Below, piece by piece: positions 42,801 to 51,267 of a DNA stretch of 64,000 nucleotides. The position numbers and the translations under genes are program-made. The DNA is taken from the NCBI GenBank assembly GCA_027492255.1, contig JAPUFB010000003.1, positions 201,889-265,888 of the forward strand, in the 5' to 3' direction. The DNA comes from Candidatus Saccharimonadota bacterium (GTDB lineage: Bacteria; Patescibacteriota; Saccharimonadia; Saccharimonadales; Saccharimonadaceae). The notes under the pieces were generated by a model, which saw only the letters and a program-made list of their open reading frames with translations, was not told where the DNA came from and ran no database searches. How positions within the stretch are numbered: the first letter of the stretch is position 1; each line of letters begins with the position of its first letter.

Positions 42801-45800
42801 GACGCCTCAACCGTGGGATCATCGGTCGCAAGTGGAACCGCACCCTGCAGTGGCGCGAGCCCTTACGGATGTAACATGCCTGGTGTCGCCTATATCGGTA
42901 ACTTACTCCCCGTGTCATTTATTTCAAATGGCTACCTCTACCTCGTGGGAGGATGTGTCGACAATACCTGTAGTGGTACCGCGTCAGGTAACTCAGCATA
43001 CACGGCTATTTCATCGACGGGAATCATGACCGCACCATCTACCTGCCCTAGTCCGCGAACGATTCAAGGCGGCGCCTGGTGCGTTGACACGACAAATACG
43101 ATCAGTACTGGTGTTGCCGCTGCAAGCCCCGTCGTGTTTAACGGTATCGTCTACCTCGTCGGGGGGCTCAATGGCGGCGGTAATATCGGTAATATCAACT
43201 ACGCGACCATTAGTCAGACCGACGGAAGCCTTAGCTCTTGGACCACACAGGCACTCTCAAGTGTGGGCACTCCTGGAGTAAATAACGTCTCATACCTCCA
43301 TGCATTTGCTCGCGCCAATCCGAGTGGTGCCGGTAGTAATGCACCTGGAAACCTCTATATACTCGGAGGGTGCACTGCGAGTAGCGGCGCCGGCTGTACG
43401 GCGTACAGCGCAAACGTCTACAAATGTACCATCCAGACTGCGGGAGCGATATCAGGCTGTACAATGACTGGCCAACAACAGATTAATAATACTGGCGATA
43501 GCGCGACAGGCCTCGGTATCATGAGCGGGACAGTCTATGCAAACTATATCTATCTAATCGGCGGCGTCACACCAAACCTCGTCGACCTCAAAACTGTCCA
43601 TTACGCAAAAATCGATAACACAAATAATATTGTATCCACGGTGAACGACACGAGTACGGGGGGGTGGGTTGAGTCGCCGCATCAGATGGCAGTCGGTCGT
43701 CGTCGCTCGGCAGCCTTCGGCTACAACGGCTACCTCTACGCGGTCGGCGGATATGAGGCCAGCACCGGTGTTCTCGCCGATATTGAGTTTATTAAGATCA
43801 ATGTGAGCGACGGAAGCTTAGTATCGTCGACAGGCGCCTGGACAGTAAGTGCCGTGCAAATCAATCAGCGATGGGGGTTGACCGTACCGATCAGTAACTC
43901 GTACGCGTATGTCATCGGGGGATGTACGGTTGGTGCAAGCCCAGGAGGGTGTACGACGCGTACTGACGTCATACAAACTTTCCAAGTCTACAACAATGAC
44001 AGTGGTGCGCCCGCTGGCTATTCAGCATCCTCAAATGCCTATACGACCGACCCAAATCGCGTCGGTGCCAGCTCGACGATCATCAACGGTAAGATGTATG
44101 TTGCAGGTGGATGTACGAGTGGAGTTGTTGATTGTGACGCCGCGACAACCAATGTATCGTACACGACGATCGACACAAGTGGCAACCTGGGACCCTGGTC
44201 GAATACGACCGCCGCGCTCCCCGCAGCACGCACCTGGGGTAAACTTGTCAACACAGGAGGAAGTCTCTATTACGTGGGCGGCCAGAGCAGCACTTCAACC
44301 GATGAGCGTGCTGAAGTATACTACGCAACACCAACTGCGGGCGGAGACGTCACATCATGGACAGCTGCAACCAATGGCCTGCCTTCAGCTCGCACAAAGC
44401 TTGGCGCTACCGTCTGGAATAATCGAATCTATGCCGTTGGTGGACTCGACAGCTCGAGTACGACATCGAATACCGTCTATGTCAGTCCGCAGCTAACTAG
44501 TGGCGGAAATATCGGTACCGCCTGGTCGACAGCCTCGACCGCATTTAATGTTGCCCGAAGTGGCGCCGCCGTCACTTCTTACGCAAATAATCTCTATCTA
44601 CTGGGCGGATATAGTGGCGCAAACTATCTGAGTGACGTTCAATACACCCAAATCGATGCCAGTACGGGTCTTGTATCAGGAGCATGGAAATACTCCGAAA
44701 GTCTCCCAAATGCCGTATCTCAAGCCGATAGCTTCGCAGCAAATGGTTACATCTACCTCATGGGGGGCCGTTCAAGTGACACAGCCTGTAGCCGCGACAC
44801 CCTCGTTGCTCCTATTAGCGCTAATACGACAATCGACAGCGGCAATAAGCCGACTGGTGTTGGCGCATGGTACACCACCAATCAACGATTTGTCGGTCCG
44901 CGCTATGGCAATACCGCCGCCTACTACGACGGCAAAGCATATATTACAGGCGGTGCTGATTGTTCAACAGGTGGCACGGCAGCCGGCGCAACCACAACCC
45001 TCTCTACACCCGGCGTCACGACCTACACCGTCCCCGCTGGCGTTACCTATATCAAGGTCAAGACCTGGGGTGCGGGTGGTGGTGGAGGTGGAGGTGCAGT
45101 GACTGGTGCGAATGGAGGTAGTGGAGGTGGAGGTGCCTACGCTACTGGGATTATCCCTGTCACACCAGGCGAAGTCTTGAGCGTCAGTGTCGGCTATGCG
45201 GGACAGGGTGGTGGCAGAAATACTTCAGGCTTCGGTGGTGGAGGTGGAGGTGAATCCGGTATCCGGCGCACAGACGGAGGAAGTACTCCGTTGATTATTG
45301 CAGGAAGTGGCGGCGGTGGAGGTGGTGCAAGAAATGCGAGCGGATCAAGCGGTGGAGCCGGAGGAGCTGCCGGTACGACAACGGGCTCTCCGGGTGCAAG
45401 CGGTGCGGGTACGACACCCTTCGCAGGTGGCGGTGGCGGTGGAACGCAAAGTGCAAGCGGAGCCGCAGGTACGGCAACAGGCGAAGGCAACTCATGTGCC
45501 GCGCAGCTCGGTGGCTACCTAGACGGAGGTCAAGGTGCCGACGGTCGATCGACCGGCGCCTGCACATGGGGCACAGCCGGCAACCATGGTGGTGGGTTTA
45601 TTACAGGTGCTGGTGACGGAGGTAGCGCGATCGCGACTACTCGCTCAGGTGGCGCCGGTGGTGGTAGTGGCTACTATGGCGGCGGTGGCGGTGCAAGTAG
45701 TGGTGCAACCGCGGGTGCCGGTGGTGGCGGTGGAGGTTCAACATATGTCATCCCGTCAGCGCTCAGTATCTCTACGCAAGCCGCAACCACGACAACACCG

Positions 45801-46409
45801 GGTAACTCGGCAGACACCGACAGGGGTGGTGCTGGTAATGGCGGCACTGGTGGTGTTGGCGCAGCATTTGGACTGGCAGGCTCCAATGGTATCGTCCTTA
45901 TTACCCCAGTCATGGTCTATGCGACACCGACAGTCCAGCAAACGGCCCTCTTGTCTCAACCGCAAGTTGCCAAATATTCGATCATGTTCGATACTGACAC
46001 CGACGTCTTCCCAAATTATTGGCTCCTCAATGGTGTCGATAACTCGATTGGTGCTCGCTGGCAACTCAAATATCGCAGCATGGCAAACCAACAAGCGAGT
46101 AGTCTGTGTGCAACAATGACTACATGGGGGCAAGAAACAAACTTCGGCGACGTAGTGCTCGGAACGCCTGGCGTATACACTGTTAAAGATGGCTCTGGTA
46201 CGAATATATCGTGTGGACGCTACTTCTATTTCAATGTCTCAGTTGATAGTTCTCAGGCCTTCGGCTATCCTGATGATGTATCCCGAGGCCCAACAATTAC
46301 TGACCTCACTTTACAATTCACGGCGGATCCGAGTAAACGTCTTATGCACGGACGTACATTTACTGGAGGCTTACAGATGCCTGATGATACTCCTTTATAT
46401 ACTAATTAA
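39807..46409 (+). CDS. giant Kelch-repeat/glycine-rich surface protein (2200 residues)
   Basis: This is a type II membrane protein: a basic cytoplasmic N-terminus (about 1-53), one helix (about 54-75), then an enormous extracellular part. Residues ~80-320 form a lineage-specific domain. Two glycine-rich domains (about 390-680 and 1725-2040) each open with a strand of the type GTFTVPSGITSITVKLWG and continue in Gly-rich runs, as in tail-tip adhesins with polyglycine helices and ALK-type Gly-rich modules. Between them lie many Kelch repeats (for example LYVIGGMNSAGTVQNSIYVA), enough for more than one propeller, with extra Cys pairs. A C-terminal beta domain ends the protein. No sortase motif is visible. 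Adhesion or prey/host contact is inferred. Confidence 0.8.
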   Translation: MGINRHRLFKRRSWHFNWKASLERISAIPRQWVKSTKSGKEYLAIPLPTRQQWIRIGIVVSAILLLALVAVQLYRFYGPQNYRLSSAETILASPSDILAKDLKYDTKTRTFSFSHGSANTSETRQNGATLVSATLPADATKGITVTDPNYKVDLVMKPIVKAAEGKQQQNRIIYPIRDRNGWLVYTALGTGIREDIVLAENQGDSYALSYDLTLPNGTEARKETDGSIGIYGNEVFMSNVTAASEADQSLLEKARTNAAKNLLLFTIPKPVVIESGKQSSSVVASFDLSGTRLAIKATGLASASYPLTIDPSIYIVTAQQFMNGNNETNIDFDVADKLIRKAPTTGARFNSWNSTTQLPLSNWAGGTTIAGGYIYSAGGISSNSQTYSTQGSGTFTVPSGITSITVKLWGGGGGGGAGGSAAAGGAGGGAGETTGTIAVTPGETLDVYVGGGGAAGTRNTSGGGGGGGGYTSIYRGTTLLALAAGGGGGGGGRSTSTHIGGAGGAGGGTNGIAGSASLTNGGGGAGTSSGGLGGTSTSGFPGQAGISLDGGAGANGATTAGTGSGAAGGLATGGNGGSVTSTTRAAGGGGGSGWFGGGGGAGAGTAAGGGGGGGGSSFGTGLTLNAGSGRTPGNSTDTDRAGAGQGGAAGARAGVGTAGSTGIALISFGSGGMAASASLNWMQLSTTDGTLQSPNPGDGVCSGWCTDAAYNLPTPLTNFSMLSYNGFLYVIGGMNSAGTVQNSIYVAKLGANGEPQLWNPTWNPATDPTKSTWSYWYTSTTTLSSARSGVQAVAYNNRLYVSGGRTATVAVNTMEIADILPTGQIGAWSSGTNLPYNVYNHGSYVYNDRIYILGGASTIGGAPIATVYYNKINSNGTLNTWLPTTSMPGARMSNGGNFTTVWGAYVYVSGGCSAVIGGGKDYCSTILTDSDVASINADGSIDTWNAIGTLSDQRTGQTLLAWRNSIYQIGGCTAQNTTTGACTTPTNAVKYGTVNQDGDASTVGSSVASGTAPCSGASPYGCNMPGVAYIGNLLPVSFISNGYLYLVGGCVDNTCSGTASGNSAYTAISSTGIMTAPSTCPSPRTIQGGAWCVDTTNTISTGVAAASPVVFNGIVYLVGGLNGGGNIGNINYATISQTDGSLSSWTTQALSSVGTPGVNNVSYLHAFARANPSGAGSNAPGNLYILGGCTASSGAGCTAYSANVYKCTIQTAGAISGCTMTGQQQINNTGDSATGLGIMSGTVYANYIYLIGGVTPNLVDLKTVHYAKIDNTNNIVSTVNDTSTGGWVESPHQMAVGRRRSAAFGYNGYLYAVGGYEASTGVLADIEFIKINVSDGSLVSSTGAWTVSAVQINQRWGLTVPISNSYAYVIGGCTVGASPGGCTTRTDVIQTFQVYNNDSGAPAGYSASSNAYTTDPNRVGASSTIINGKMYVAGGCTSGVVDCDAATTNVSYTTIDTSGNLGPWSNTTAALPAARTWGKLVNTGGSLYYVGGQSSTSTDERAEVYYATPTAGGDVTSWTAATNGLPSARTKLGATVWNNRIYAVGGLDSSSTTSNTVYVSPQLTSGGNIGTAWSTASTAFNVARSGAAVTSYANNLYLLGGYSGANYLSDVQYTQIDASTGLVSGAWKYSESLPNAVSQADSFAANGYIYLMGGRSSDTACSRDTLVAPISANTTIDSGNKPTGVGAWYTTNQRFVGPRYGNTAAYYDGKAYITGGADCSTGGTAAGATTTLSTPGVTTYTVPAGVTYIKVKTWGAGGGGGGGAVTGANGGSGGGGAYATGIIPVTPGEVLSVSVGYAGQGGGRNTSGFGGGGGGESGIRRTDGGSTPLIIAGSGGGGGGARNASGSSGGAGGAAGTTTGSPGASGAGTTPFAGGGGGGTQSASGAAGTATGEGNSCAAQLGGYLDGGQGADGRSTGACTWGTAGNHGGGFITGAGDGGSAIATTRSGGAGGGSGYYGGGGGASSGATAGAGGGGGGSTYVIPSALSISTQAATTTTPGNSADTDRGGAGNGGTGGVGAAFGLAGSNGIVLITPVMVYATPTVQQTALLSQPQVAKYSIMFDTDTDVFPNYWLLNGVDNSIGARWQLKYRSMANQQASSLCATMTTWGQETNFGDVVLGTPGVYTVKDGSGTNISCGRYFYFNVSVDSSQAFGYPDDVSRGPTITDLTLQFTADPSKRLMHGRTFTGGLQMPDDTPLYTN
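46398..46403 (+). promoter_or_regulatory. -10 box inside the end of the Kelch gene, leaderless
   Basis: TATACT ends seven bases before ATG 46411, within the last codons of the giant gene. Confidence 0.5.
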
Positions 46410-46410
46410 T

Positions 46411-46977
46411 ATGACACATCCTACCCCTTCACTTCATCTGCTCTGGAAAAAACAACATAGGCTTAAGATTAGCTTGTTCTTTGTGGTACTCGTTGTAGCG
46501 ATTCTTCTTCTATGGCTCAGTCCACACTATTTTGTCACTACACAGCCGAATCAAGCGTCCAGTGAAGATAATACTGCCGTTTCAGGAAAACTCACAAAAG
46601 GGACTCCGGACTACCCAACCATCTTGCCCTCAGGCAAGACAATTACTCAGTTAGGCGGCTGGACAAGGGTTAGTCCACCAGACCATAATGCTGTGTATGC
46701 CTATACTGATACGATTGATGGGACACCGATTATTGTCAGTCAACAACCTCTCCCAGATATCCTAAAGGATAATGTCGCCACTCAAATGGAGGAATTTGCT
46801 AAAGGCTACAGTGCTGATCGTTTTATTACGGTCGGTAGTGTGAAGGTATATATTGGTACTTCTACTAAAGGACCGCAATCCATAATATTTACCCGTAATC
46901 GTATTCTCATCCTTATAAAAACATCTGCTATTGTCAAAGACTCGTCTCTCACTCACTATATTCAATCTCTGAAATAA
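46411..46977 (+). CDS. membrane-anchored extracytoplasmic protein, unknown function
   Basis: This is a 188-residue protein with a basic/His-rich cytoplasmic end (SLHLLWKKQHRLK), one membrane helix (about 20-38) and a soluble outer domain of mixed alpha/beta character (about 60-185). A longer in-frame reading begins at 46189 inside the Kelch gene, but ATG 46411, one base after that gene's stop and seven bases after TATACT, is more likely. It converges on the next reverse gene with two bases between. No family recognised. Confidence 0.65.
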   Translation: MTHPTPSLHLLWKKQHRLKISLFFVVLVVAILLLWLSPHYFVTTQPNQASSEDNTAVSGKLTKGTPDYPTILPSGKTITQLGGWTRVSPPDHNAVYAYTDTIDGTPIIVSQQPLPDILKDNVATQMEEFAKGYSADRFITVGSVKVYIGTSTKGPQSIIFTRNRILILIKTSAIVKDSSLTHYIQSLK

Positions 46978-46979
46978 TG

Positions 46980-47528
46980 CTATGGCGTAATAACGAGATC
47001 TGCTCGATAGAAAGCAGAATTTTTCTTATTCGCGCACGTAACATCGACCGGCCAAGTTCCAGGCGTTGCACCTTCAGGTATTGTCCATGTCCACACTACT
47101 ATTCCAAACTCATCGGCTACTTTTGGAACAAGTCCAGAGTCTTTGAGCTCAGCTGCGGCAACATCTTTCCCTATTGTAATTGCAATCTTGCATGCGGCAC
47201 CAGCATTGGTCTTTATATTGAGTGAGGAATTACTTTTTTGCGCTACAGGAGACCCGAAAATTTGCATAACAATACTGACGGGAATGTCGTCGGGTATTGG
47301 TTGTGGTTTTTTCTGGACAACTTTTATCGGAGTCGGCTCAGGGGTCACTGCACTGTCAAGTGGTTTCTGTTTTCCCATATACCAGGTATAGATAATACCC
47401 GCCCCAATAAATAAGAATAAAAGAATACCAATCGAAAGAAGATAATTACGAATCTTACGACGACGCATATGCTCGGCATAAGGTGTGCGTTTTTTTCCCT
47501 TAAGACGCGACCGCTGTATCTCAAGCAC
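46980..47528 (-). CDS. membrane-anchored protein with Ig-like domain
   Basis: This is a 182-residue protein with a very basic N-terminus (SRLKGKKRTPYAEHMRRRK), a membrane helix (about 28-50), a Pro-rich linker (EPTPIKVVQKKPQPIPDD) and one Ig-like beta-sandwich (about 80-182). Two cysteines (ACKIA, VTCAN) are placed to form the usual disulfide. The last part TPGTWPVDVTC is typical of such domains. The start is GTG (reads M-LEIQRS) behind AAAGGA. It is transcribed away from the next reverse gene with a 26-base gap and is probably part of the same operon. Confidence 0.65.
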   Translation of the reverse strand: MLEIQRSRLKGKKRTPYAEHMRRRKIRNYLLSIGILLFLFIGAGIIYTWYMGKQKPLDSAVTPEPTPIKVVQKKPQPIPDDIPVSIVMQIFGSPVAQKSNSSLNIKTNAGAACKIAITIGKDVAAAELKDSGLVPKVADEFGIVVWTWTIPEGATPGTWPVDVTCANKKNSAFYRADLVITP

Positions 47529-47554
47529 TAGAGATATCCTTTATTGAGATGTTG

Positions 47555-48121
47555 TTAGTTTTTGTTCTGAGAATGATACTTATTAATATTCTCAACGACT
47601 TTGCCATCAGATTTAAGATTTTCTACATAGAGTACTTGTGAGCGATTTATTACCATCATATCTTCTGGTCCATGAACCTCGTTGCCGAGCTTAACGAGTT
47701 CAAGGTTATTATTGACATCACTTGCCTGGGTTGTAGATGTCTGTGTTGATTTTTGAACATAAAATACATCCTTGATGATTATGACATCGCTTTTCACAGA
47801 TGTAACTTTACCGAAATAGCACTCACCACTCTGTAGACATGCGACTTGGTATTTACTCGTATTTATATACGACGGTATGCCTGCTTGAGTAATAAACCAG
47901 TTAATACCGAAACCGATGACGCCAAGTGTTGCTATTGCGAGCAAGAATGTGACTAATTTCTTCTTTCCCTGCACCGGTTGTCTTCGAGTCCCTGGTCGAG
48001 GACTCACTGGGCGATGCATTGCAGTCGGTTCTTCTATTACCGGATTAGCACTAACTCTCTCTGCGGGTTTACGGTCAGTAGTGGCCTCTGAACGTTCACC
48101 ACGAAACGGAAAATTTTCCAT
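47555..48121 (-). CDS. membrane-anchored protein, unknown function
   Basis: This is a 188-residue protein with a cytoplasmic N-terminus of about 55 residues rich in Arg, Pro and Glu, one membrane helix (about 58-78) and a small outer domain (about 85-188) with one Cys pair (ACLQSGECYFG). The outer part reads as a small beta-barrel-like fold (YFGKVTSVKSDVIIIKDVFY). The ATG has TGGAG close upstream. It lies between the histidine kinase gene and the Ig-like protein gene, all in the same direction. No family recognised. Confidence 0.65.
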   Translation of the reverse strand: MENFPFRGERSEATTDRKPAERVSANPVIEEPTAMHRPVSPRPGTRRQPVQGKKKLVTFLLAIATLGVIGFGINWFITQAGIPSYINTSKYQVACLQSGECYFGKVTSVKSDVIIIKDVFYVQKSTQTSTTQASDVNNNLELVKLGNEVHGPEDMMVINRSQVLYVENLKSDGKVVENINKYHSQNKN

Positions 48122-48183
48122 AACATAAACTCCATTCTTTCTTAGCTATAAATATAATACCATAAGAGGTATACTGCTATCAA

Positions 48184-49992
48184 TCAAGCCGAGTCGAGAT
48201 TAACAAGGACTGAACTACTGGCAAATTCCTTAGGGAGAATGAGAGTAAATGTACTTCCTTTATCGAGCTTTGATTTAACTAAGATATCGCCACCATGTGC
48301 ATGAGCTATATGGGATGCTAAGAATAACCCAAGTCCACTTCCGCCTTCAGTATGCGATAAGGGGTTATGAAGACGATCAAATCTCCTAAATATCCTCTCA
48401 TAGTACTCTGCCGGGATCCCCACTCCATTATCTGTCATAGACAGAAGGACTGTGTTACTATCTTCTTTCAGCATAATCCTGACCCTGCCACCCTCGTATG
48501 AATATTTAATTGCATTACTCAGGAGATTGTCGATAACCATCATAATATACCGATCATCAGCAACGATTTTATGTGATTTTTTCGTTGTAATCTTAATGTC
48601 TATTTTTTTACTTTTTACTCTTTCATCAGATAGTTCTATCACTTGACGCGTCATGGCTGTCAGATCAAATTCCCTTGGCTCAAGTCGTAGCTGGCCAGCA
48701 TCAATCTTCGATACATACAGCATTTCGTTAATAATCTTTATCTGTCGCTCATTGGCATCGAACGCTTTCTTTGCAATATCCTCTTGTGCGGGAGAAAGCT
48801 TACCAACAATACCTCCCGTTAAGATGCCTAGATATTGTTTAACACCGCTCGCAGGCGTACGGAGTTGATGGGACGTTAGCGCGAGAAGTTCGTCTTTAGT
48901 CCGTTCCATCTCTTTTTCGTACGACGCCTCAACTCGTACGAGTCGCGAAACGAGCACAATAAAGATCCATACACTCAGCACTAGACTTAATACAATACCA
49001 AGCCCAAGGATAACCCATGGAGTTGCTAGTACATTAAACGGCCGTCCGTAACCGGCAGTGCGTATTTGCCAAGTACGGCCATCAATAAGCAAATCCTGTA
49101 CGGATTTTTGCCCATCGACCGAATTTATAGAGTCACCGCTCGCAAATAACGTTACACCTCCAGCAGCCGTTGTATCGCGGAGTTCAATACTACGCGCTTC
49201 GTTCATGATATTTGATTTCTTTAGGTAATTTGCCATAAAATCATACGGCCTCAGTGCAACATACACATAACCAGTTATGTTCTGTTCTCTGTCCTGTTTT
49301 GTTGTCACGACCGAACCAGTCTTATAGATCGGGTAGTAAAGTAGTACGCCTTTTTGCTGAGTATCCTGAGTGAGTGCTTTATCTTGCACAAGTATAACCG
49401 GTTCTGACATCACGACGTGTGCCGTATCTCTCGCTTGTATCATAGCAGCTTGGCGCGTTGGCTCCGAAAACATATCGTAACCAAACGCTTCAAGATTCGC
49501 TCCCTCAAAAGGTTCTATGTAGTCGATGGCTGTATATAGTTCACGATCCATCGATGGCTTGACTGAAAAATCATTAAATCCCTCATTCTTCACTGACTGA
49601 ATAAAGTCGGGAAGCTCGTCTTTAGTCATAACCTTCACATATCCAAGCCCTACACTTGAGGGCAGGAGTTCACGAATCTTCATACTATCATAAAAATATT
49701 TCCAGTCAGCTCGTGTTACTGTGTCCTGTTTTATACCAAAAATACTCGCGGCAGCAAGCAGTACTTTCTCGTAATCCTTTATGTTTTTCTCTGCAAAATC
49801 ACGTGCAACTACCGTTTGATGGTCTAATTGTCGTTGATCATCACGAGTATTCTGAGAGGATAGTGACTGGGAAAAGATGATCGCAAAAATACAGCCCATC
49901 AGAAACAATGAGATTGAGACAACCCCGGCAGTTTTATACGTTGACGCCCAGTTTTTATCTAGACCAATCAGCGATTTTAGCTTATTAATCAT
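48184..49992 (-). CDS. CHASE-domain sensor histidine kinase
   Basis: This is a 602-residue membrane histidine kinase. After a first membrane helix (about 22-42) comes an extracytoplasmic CHASE domain (about 75-260), a ligand-sensing module. A second helix follows (about 325-350), then a HisKA domain with phosphoacceptor His ~375 in LTSHQLRTP, and an HATPase domain with N-box (IDNLLSNAIKYS), G1 (MTDNGVGIP) and G2 (GGSGLGLFLASHI). There is no receiver domain and no adjacent response regulator; the single-domain receiver at 21.8 kb is a candidate partner. TACACT (50000-50005) ends seven bases before its ATG. Confidence 0.92.
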   Translation of the reverse strand: MINKLKSLIGLDKNWASTYKTAGVVSISLFLMGCIFAIIFSQSLSSQNTRDDQRQLDHQTVVARDFAEKNIKDYEKVLLAAASIFGIKQDTVTRADWKYFYDSMKIRELLPSSVGLGYVKVMTKDELPDFIQSVKNEGFNDFSVKPSMDRELYTAIDYIEPFEGANLEAFGYDMFSEPTRQAAMIQARDTAHVVMSEPVILVQDKALTQDTQQKGVLLYYPIYKTGSVVTTKQDREQNITGYVYVALRPYDFMANYLKKSNIMNEARSIELRDTTAAGGVTLFASGDSINSVDGQKSVQDLLIDGRTWQIRTAGYGRPFNVLATPWVILGLGIVLSLVLSVWIFIVLVSRLVRVEASYEKEMERTKDELLALTSHQLRTPASGVKQYLGILTGGIVGKLSPAQEDIAKKAFDANERQIKIINEMLYVSKIDAGQLRLEPREFDLTAMTRQVIELSDERVKSKKIDIKITTKKSHKIVADDRYIMMVIDNLLSNAIKYSYEGGRVRIMLKEDSNTVLLSMTDNGVGIPAEYYERIFRRFDRLHNPLSHTEGGSGLGLFLASHIAHAHGGDILVKSKLDKGSTFTLILPKEFASSSVLVNLDSA

Positions 49993-49999
49993 CCTTAGT

Positions 50000-50005
50000 A
50001 GTGTA
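50000..50005 (-). promoter_or_regulatory. -10 box of the histidine kinase gene, leaderless
   Basis: TACACT on the reverse strand ends seven bases before ATG 49992. Confidence 0.4.
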
Positions 50006-50077
50006 ACAAATTATCACTAGCTCTACCGAACACTTAGCCTGGCTATCCGTAATATTTTTCACTCATTTAATACAAAT

Positions 50078-51256
50078 TTATTGACGTCGAATCGTCGAAT
50101 CGTGAACGCGGGTCGGCCGAGCAGGCACTTCTCGTTTCGATGTCATAGGCAGATCATCACCCAGTGATGCCTGGATTTCCTCGAGAGTTTTGGCATTATC
50201 TGGAGTAATTTTCCCAAGTGTGTACTGATAGGCAACATCACTATAAATAATAGTAAACCGAGTTGCGTCTAAACCTGCTGGTGATGATACTATCGGTGAC
50301 TTTAGCTCCTCCTCAAGATTCAGCATATCTTCGAAACTCTTCACCTGGACTATGCTCTTTTTGGAAAGATCTGCTTGATGGGCTGCTCTAATAATAATCC
50401 CATCATGATAGCGATATATTTTCTCAAGCTCACGTTGATACGGTGTTTTAAATATTTGCTTACGAAGACCATATACAAATGACACCAACGAGAGAACGCC
50501 TAACGCTAGTGCACCGTATGTTTCATACTGTGATTGTCTATCGACGCCAGTTTGTATAGAAGCGGTTACAATCTGCTTCGTATCCTGTTTGTCGTATTTC
50601 TGGCTAAGTATAAATATTTGTTCGCCAATAGGCGCCGTTACCGACGCTGTCCGTATATCATTAAATGGTGTTCCGTCGATAATGCCAGACACATTGATCG
50701 TAAACAACACGGTAATATCGCTACTAATCGGCAGTGTCATCGACAGGCGCAATTGTTCAATCATTCTTTTATATTCATCGTAAGAAACATCCGCACTCGG
50801 ATCAAATGTGAGAGATTTTGCAGTCACCGAATCATGTACCGGCTCCTTCACCTGAACTTCCTTCGTCCACACATCTACCGTATCAGCCTCGCTCCCTTTT
50901 GGTGAATATCTGCCTCGAATTATTGCTCGTATATCATATGCATACGAAAGTTTTTGTTCTTCTGACCCAGAAAAGCTGTAATGAAACGTTGTCTTTAATT
51001 TGTCCGTCAGGTCCATAATATACGCACTGTTCTTCCCGGGTCCATTATCATAAAAACTACTTGGAAAATACGTGACACTCTTATCAACAGATTGTTTTAC
51101 TGTATAGCTATATGCGGATGAGACTGGTGTGGTATTTGACCGACGTTTGATGACGTCGTTCGCAAGATAGCCCGCTGCTCCAAGCAGAAATATACCGAGC
51201 ACAACGAAACCGATTGGACGACGTGCATGTTGATGATACTCAGCTAGCTGCGACAT
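50078..51256 (-). CDS. DUF5305-like membrane protein of a SipW locus
   Basis: This is a 392-residue protein with an N-terminal membrane helix (about 15-33), a large extracytoplasmic beta-rich domain (about 45-245, with SYSYTVKQSVDKSVTYFPSS and YDIRAIIRGRY), a second helix (about 252-270) and a cytoplasmic domain (about 275-392). This layout matches DUF5305 proteins, which in archaea and Firmicutes lie beside SipW-type signal peptidases. Its function is unknown; an accessory role in exporting or assembling the fibre subunits encoded just upstream is likely. It starts 11 bases after the peptidase gene. Confidence 0.7.
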   Translation of the reverse strand: MSQLAEYHQHARRPIGFVVLGIFLLGAAGYLANDVIKRRSNTTPVSSAYSYTVKQSVDKSVTYFPSSFYDNGPGKNSAYIMDLTDKLKTTFHYSFSGSEEQKLSYAYDIRAIIRGRYSPKGSEADTVDVWTKEVQVKEPVHDSVTAKSLTFDPSADVSYDEYKRMIEQLRLSMTLPISSDITVLFTINVSGIIDGTPFNDIRTASVTAPIGEQIFILSQKYDKQDTKQIVTASIQTGVDRQSQYETYGALALGVLSLVSFVYGLRKQIFKTPYQRELEKIYRYHDGIIIRAAHQADLSKKSIVQVKSFEDMLNLEEELKSPIVSSPAGLDATRFTIIYSDVAYQYTLGKITPDNAKTLEEIQASLGDDLPMTSKREVPARPTRVHDSTIRRQ

Positions 51257-51267
51257 TGAATAGTTCC

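Noticed and set aside
46189-46410. N-terminal extension of the 188-residue membrane protein
   Set aside because: It overlaps the end of the Kelch gene out of frame and lacks a start signal. ATG 46411 directly after the stop codon fits better.
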